A DNA stretch of 64,000 nucleotides from Chamaea fasciata (taxonomy: Eukaryota > Chordata > Aves > Passeriformes > Sylviidae), in assembly GCA_029207755.1 (NCBI GenBank), contig JARCOQ010000003.1, forward strand, positions 124,001 to 188,000, given 5' to 3'. A model generated the notes under the pieces. The model was given only the letters and a program-made list of their open reading frames with translations. It was not told the DNA's origin and ran no database searches. Positions 59,531 to 64,000 of the stretch are shown here, piece after piece (the first letter of the stretch is position 1; each line of letters begins with the position of its first letter). A program made the position numbers and the translations under genes.

Positions 59531-60380
59531 ATCATCTTTCACCTACTCACTCATGGGGTTTTGTTGATTTTTTTTTTTCCAGGAGAAAGATCAGTGTGAA
59601 CATGCATAGCAGGATGTAAACAGTTGGATATTCATGTTTACCCACTTTACACCCCAGCACAGCCCCAGGAAGAAAAGATGCTTTCATTCCCCATTTCCAG
59701 AGTTGGTTCTAAGCTCTCTTTCCTGAGGACAGCTCTTACAGGAACTGGGAAATGAGTGTCCTGATTTATCCCCTTGAGTCCCTCATACCTTAAAAGAAGC
59801 ACCAAATGACATTTGAAGGTAGTTTAGCAGGTAGTAGTGACAATTTGTTGGAACTTCTCACCGGTTCACTTTTCTGTATCACAAAAGATTACAGGGAACA
59901 ACTTGGACTCTCTCAAAGTAACTTCAAGATGTTTCCCCACTTTGCAGTGAAGGTTTTAAGCCAAGCCTACACACTTCAAACTCAAGACCCGCTGGAGTCG
60001 GAACGCTGCGGGGATGAGGCAAGGAGGTGCCACCGGTGTGAGGAAAGAGAGAAGGTCCTTTTGCAGCCTGGAAGAGTCAGTGCTGTTTGCCCACTGAAAT
60101 CCCTCACCCAGAGATCCTGCCAGGCGTAGGTCCCAGCTGGGTCCCCTCAGAGACCCGTGAGCCGAGGTGTAAGGGCTGCAGCGGCAGACTTGGCAGGGTC
60201 GGGCACGAGGGCCGAGGGCGCCTGGAGCAGGCAAGGCAGGGAAGTTGGGCTGCGGGGGACGGGGAGTGATGGGGAGCACCTGGCACCTGCCTCGGGAAAA
60301 ACACAGGCGGGGAAACGCGGTCACGAGTCGCGGTGTGTGCAAGTCCGTGACAGTCCTCCAACCATTGCCAGGCGAGAACG
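59531..60380. other. Unassigned stretch before the CpG island
   Basis: Ordinary composition, becoming GC-richer after 60,100. No gene recognised. Confidence 0.45.
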
Positions 60381-60895
60381 ATGGGGGAGACTGTGAGATG
60401 GAGCCTCTAGAGCAGAGGGAGGCGCGAACTGCTCGGAGAGGGGTGGGGAGAGCCGGGGAGGGCGGGCGAGGTGCAGCCGGCTCTGAGTCAGCCCGGCCGC
60501 GCGATGTGCGCGGAGAGCAGCGCCCGGCACGGCGCCGCCGGGAGCCCGCGTCCCTTCCCGTCCCCTCCCCGCCGCCCCCGCGTCCCGAGCGCCCGCGCCC
60601 GCCGGACCCGCTCCCGCCGCGGCCGCTGGCAGGGCTGCTCCGCCCTCGCCCTCCCTCTGCCCCTTCTCCTCCTCCGCCCGCGGGGCACGGGCAGCCCCGA
60701 GGGCGCCAGCCGGGACCGGCCGCACCATGTGAGGCGGCGGGGCTGCCGCCCGCCCCGAGCCGCCCTCTCCCGCACCATGAGGGACGGGGATGCGGGGCAG
60801 CGCCCACGCCGCGCACAGGCAGAGCCCGGGCCGGTGCCGATGCTGGGGAACTGGGGCAGAGCCCGGGCCAGGGGAGTGGGGCCGGGCTGAATCCT
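60381..60895. promoter_or_regulatory. CpG island
   Basis: High CG density with CCGCCGCC and GC-box-like strings and a TGAGTCA (AP-1-like) site near 60484. Frames in several registers on both strands stay open by composition. It looks like a promoter island, but the gene it would serve is not identifiable in the window. Confidence 0.6.
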
Positions 60896-62510
60896 ACAGA
60901 CCATACGTCAGCCCTAGAATTTCTCTGTCACGCTAAAAGTGTTTGAGCTCGAGCCCTGGAGCATCCCCTTCCCAGGCCCAGTGATTTCAGCTCTTGACCC
61001 ACAAGCTTTATTTCACGGCCAGCTCGCTTCTTCCAGCTCCACGTGCGCATTCCTCCGACTCTGGCAGCTGAAAACTCTGCACCGTCCACGGGGCAGGGTC
61101 TTCATCTTGGCCCCAGCTGAGCAGCAGTTGAGCTCTCACTCTACTGTCTATGCCCACCCCACAGTCAATATCCCAGCCCCAGAGTGATTTCAGCTCTGAG
61201 CCTACTGTGTCTACGCCGAGCCCGCAGTCAATATCCCAGCCCCAGCCCTACAGGGGCAATCCCGGACCCACGCAATATCCCAGCAGCGGCGGCGTTTCAG
61301 GAGCAATCTTACAGCAATCCCTTATCAGCTCTCCACACCCTCTCCCATTTTCGGGCTCTAGACCCAGCCCCAGCATCAGTATCACACGCCTACAGTCATT
61401 TCAGCACACCAATCCTACAGTCTGTACATCAGCCCTAGAATTTCTTTGTCACGCTAAAAGTGATTTGAACTCGAGCCCTGGAGCGTCCCCTTCCCAGGCC
61501 CAGTGATTTCAGCTCTTGACCCACAGGCTTTATTTCACGGCCAGCTCGCTTCTTCCAGCTCCACATGCGCATTCCTCCGACTCTGGCAGTTGAAAAGTCT
61601 CCACTGTCCACGGGGCAGGGTCTTCTTCATCTTGGCCCCAGCTGAGCAGTAGTTGAGCTCTCACTCTACTGTGTCTATGCTCAGCCCGCAGTCAATATCC
61701 CAGCCCCAGCCCTATAGTGGCAGTCCCAGACCCACGCAATATCCCGGCAGCGGCGGCGTTCCAGGAGCAATCTTACAGCAATCCCTTTTCAGCTCTCCAC
61801 ACCCTCTCCCATTTTCGGGCTCTAGACCCAGCCCCAGCATCAGTATCACAGGCCTACAGTCATTTCAGCGCACCAATCCTACAGTCTGTACATCAGCGCT
61901 AGAGTTGCTATGGCGCTGGCAATCTCTCTGCCACCCCTCTAGAGATGTGAGCTCACTCCATGGAGTGTCCCCTTCCCAGGCCCAGTGATTTCAGCTCTTG
62001 ACCCACAAGCTTTATTTCACGGCCAGCTCGCTTCTTCCAGCTCCACGAGCGCATTTCTCCGACTCTGGCAGCTGAAAATTCTCCACCGTCCACGGGGCAG
62101 GGTCTTCATCTTGGCCCCAGCTGAGCAGCCATTGAGCTCTGACCCCACCGTGTCTATGCCCACCCCGCAGTCAATATCCCAGCCCCAGCCCTACAGTGGG
62201 TATCCCTGACACGGGCAATATCCCAGCAGCACCAGCATTTCAGGAGCTTACAGCAATCCCTTTTCAGATCTCCACCCTCTCTCCCATTTTTGGGCTCAGT
62301 ACCCAGCTACAACATCAGTATCACAGGCCTACAGTCATTTCAGCGCACCAATCTCACAGTCAGTTCGTCAGCCCTAAAGTTCCTATGTTACTCTAAAAGT
62401 GATTTGAGCTCGAGCCCTGGAGAGTCCCCTTCCCTGCCCCAGTGATTTCAGCTCTTGACCCACAGGCTTTATTTCACTGCCAGCTCTTGTTTCACTTTTG
62501 TCTCCATGTC
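60896..62510. repeat. ~0.5-kb x4 tandem repeat
   Basis: GATTTCAGCTCTTGACCCAC starts at 60983, 61505, 61987 and 62444 (steps of 522, 482 and 457 bp). Other shared landmarks are CACGGCCAGCTCGCTTCTTC, CCACGGGGCAGGGTCTTC and GTCAATATCCCAGCCCCAG. Units shrink and diverge to the right. It directly abuts the CpG island. No coding function is apparent. Confidence 0.92.
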
Positions 62511-63404
62511 TTCCCAGCACTGGCACATAATAACGTTGCTTTTGGTTCTCAGAGTATGGTTGTTGTTTTAGGTCTAACTCTGTGTTGTTTCAGCACAGCT
62601 CTTGTACCCACATTCCAGCCCCAACCTACTAATCCTTACTGCAGCAACAGCTCTACCATCCCTATCCCCCCCTTACAGTGATTTCAGCTCCAGTCACGCA
62701 GTTCCCGTCCCGGCTCCATACTCCCTAGACCAGCCCCACAGGGGTTTCACCCCAAACCCTACCATCTTTGTGTCTCCTCCAGCTCTGCTGTCTCAGCTCC
62801 AGCTCCTCAGCGTTCCGCTGCTTGCCGCTAAAAGCCGCTACTGCTTCTCCCTGCAGCTCAGGACTGTTGATAAGGCCACAAGTCAGTTATTATCATCGCT
62901 TCAATGTCCTTAGGAGCTCTACCACCCACCCTCCTGGGTTCCCAGCCCTGGGAACACTTGGCACCTGAAGCCCAACATCTGTCTTCCCCCTCTCGCTGGG
63001 TCTCAGCCCAGCACTTGCCCCAAGGCCCCCCTCACCTCCCCCAGGCAGCACCGGGGGCTGGGAAGAGCCACTGGGCCCCTGCTCCCCCATCCCAAAGTGC
63101 CCTTGCGTTGGTTCTCGGGCCCTGGTGCCCTCCGAACCCCCACACCCTCAGCCTCTGCTTGGTACCACAGGGCAAGGGCTGGCAACCCCCCAGGCATCTC
63201 CTGCAGGCCCTGAGCTGCAGCTCCATCCCCTTCTCCCGTGGCATTTATCCACTCCAGCCCCAGCATTCCCATTGCTCCGCATTGTTTCGGGCCTGCCTCT
63301 AGTGCCAAGGTCCTTATTCCACACCCTGGGGCCTCATGTCTCCACTGGCCTCGCAACCGGTGTTTCAGCCCTAGCCCTACAACCTTTACTGAAGTAACAT
63401 CAGA
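62511..63404. other. Unassigned stretch
   Basis: C-rich, with short CAGCTC-type motifs reminiscent of the repeat to the left, then GC-rich unique sequence. No gene recognised. Confidence 0.5.
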
Positions 63405-63545
63405 TATCTAGCAAAACAAAACAAAAATAAACCAAAATAACGTAATACAGCGACGCAAATAATGAAGCGGAGTAATAAGAGACAAAATTCATAGCTATTT
63501 AGAATAAAACAAAATAAAACTTTAATAAAACTGAAAAAAAAATGC
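63405..63545. other. A-rich low-complexity block
   Basis: CAAAACAAAACAAAAATAAA and AATAAAACTTTAATAAAACT strings, with very little G except in one 30-bp interval. Confidence 0.75.
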
Positions 63546-63780
63546 AGCTTTATTTCCGATATTTTAAACGTTACTTTGTATCCAGAAACTACGGAAGCAC
63601 TTCTCCCCTGGTAGCCCCAGCCGGTCTCCCTGCGCCGCACCAAGACCCGCACCAGCCTCCGGCCGTCCGAGTCACGCAGGGCGCGGCGGAAAGAACCGGG
63701 CACGGCCGGCAACGCTGCCCCAGGACACCGCCAGTCCCCACACGGTAGCAGACAGACGCGGGAATCGCGTACGGGCTCAC

Positions 63781-63958
63781 CGGCGCACCCCTGACCGGAA
63801 GCCGCAGGGCTCTCGTCCTGGCGCGGCGGCGCTCCTGCGGCGGCGCTCCTGCGATCGCCGCTCCTGCGATCGCCGCTCCCCCGCCTCCGCCGAATTAGCG
63901 CCCAGACCCCTCAGGGCACGCTATTTATCCCCCAGGGCCAGGCCAGCCCAGCCAATCA
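63781..63958 (-). promoter_or_regulatory. Candidate minus-strand promoter and first exon
   Basis: In a GC-rich block, the minus strand shows ATTGG (63956-63952, CCAAT box) then GATAAATAG (TATA-like, about 63929-63921) in promoter order. It ends in a donor-like GCCG|GTGAGC at 63780. A short GCGATCGCCGCTCCT direct repeat lies between (about 63826-63880). No start codon or protein can be assigned. Confidence 0.35.
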
Positions 63959-64000
63959 CAACCTCAGGCAGCGGCGACCCGGCCAGCCCAACCTATCACA

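Larger units (their letters stand above)
52176..60380. other. Mostly unassigned stretch
   Basis: Besides the CR1 fragment, the dinucleotide hairpin and the AT-rich part listed separately, no gene or RNA is recognised. The longest plus-strand frame (57834-58247, 137 codons) has no identifiable domain and is matched by overlapping frames, so it is not called. Confidence 0.5.

Noticed and set aside
60245..60946. 233- and 286-codon frames in the CpG island, on opposite strands
   Set aside because: Both depend on GC-rich composition and overlap each other almost fully. No domain or splice structure supports either.

Overview
The window looks like nuclear DNA of a bird, most likely a songbird. The evidence is several 3'-truncated CR1 LINE fragments, a SINE whose head resembles tRNA-Ile and whose tail resembles the CR1 3' end (the layout of passerine TguSINE1), and exons that read as a vertebrate URB1 protein with bird-sized introns. 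There are no bacterial-type operons and no long single-copy open reading frame. Assignments were made by eye from motif and protein memory; nothing was searched.

Layout, left to right. 60-1690 is a ~32-bp minisatellite. 1.7-4.15 kb is unassigned. 4178-4302 is the SINE. 4.4-5.6 kb is a CpG-rich block of 346-bp tandem units packed with YY1-like and ETS-like motifs. 5.7-6.14 kb is a 73-bp x6 repeat carrying a CTCF-like core in every unit. 6.3-7.5 kb is AT-rich and 7.5-9.85 kb is unassigned. 9.85-34.72 kb is a macrosatellite of about 7.8 copies of a 3,181-bp unit, nearly identical between copies and with its own internal duplications.

From 51.87 kb down to 37.20 kb, on the minus strand, lie eleven recognisable exons of URB1, the large nucleolar protein of 60S ribosome biogenesis. 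Splice sites are mostly good, but frame breaks fall in exons 1, 3 and 4, in the first exon after an internal gap, and in one later exon. A block of roughly 300 codons is missing inside the copy, and nothing recognisable follows the exon at 37.2 kb (about the first third of the protein). I read it as a recently decayed, intron-containing duplicate. The macrosatellite begins about 2.5 kb beyond its last exon. Its intron 1 holds a 2.7-kb extremely GC-rich minisatellite with a NotI site in most units.

52.2-60.4 kb is mostly unassigned, with a CR1 fragment, a (CA)n/(TG)n hairpin and an AT-rich stretch. 60.4-60.9 kb is a CpG island, followed by a four-copy ~0.5-kb tandem repeat. The window ends in a second GC-rich block with a possible minus-strand promoter.

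No intact protein-coding gene can be supported. The best candidates for something undescribed are the 3,181-bp macrosatellite with its mosaic copy types, the adjacent YY1-like plus CTCF-like arrays (reminiscent of DXZ4-type macrosatellite chromatin), and the decayed URB1 copy beside them. Rapidly amplified repeats with decayed gene copies are known from sex chromosomes and from the songbird germline-restricted chromosome, but the sequence alone cannot place the window.
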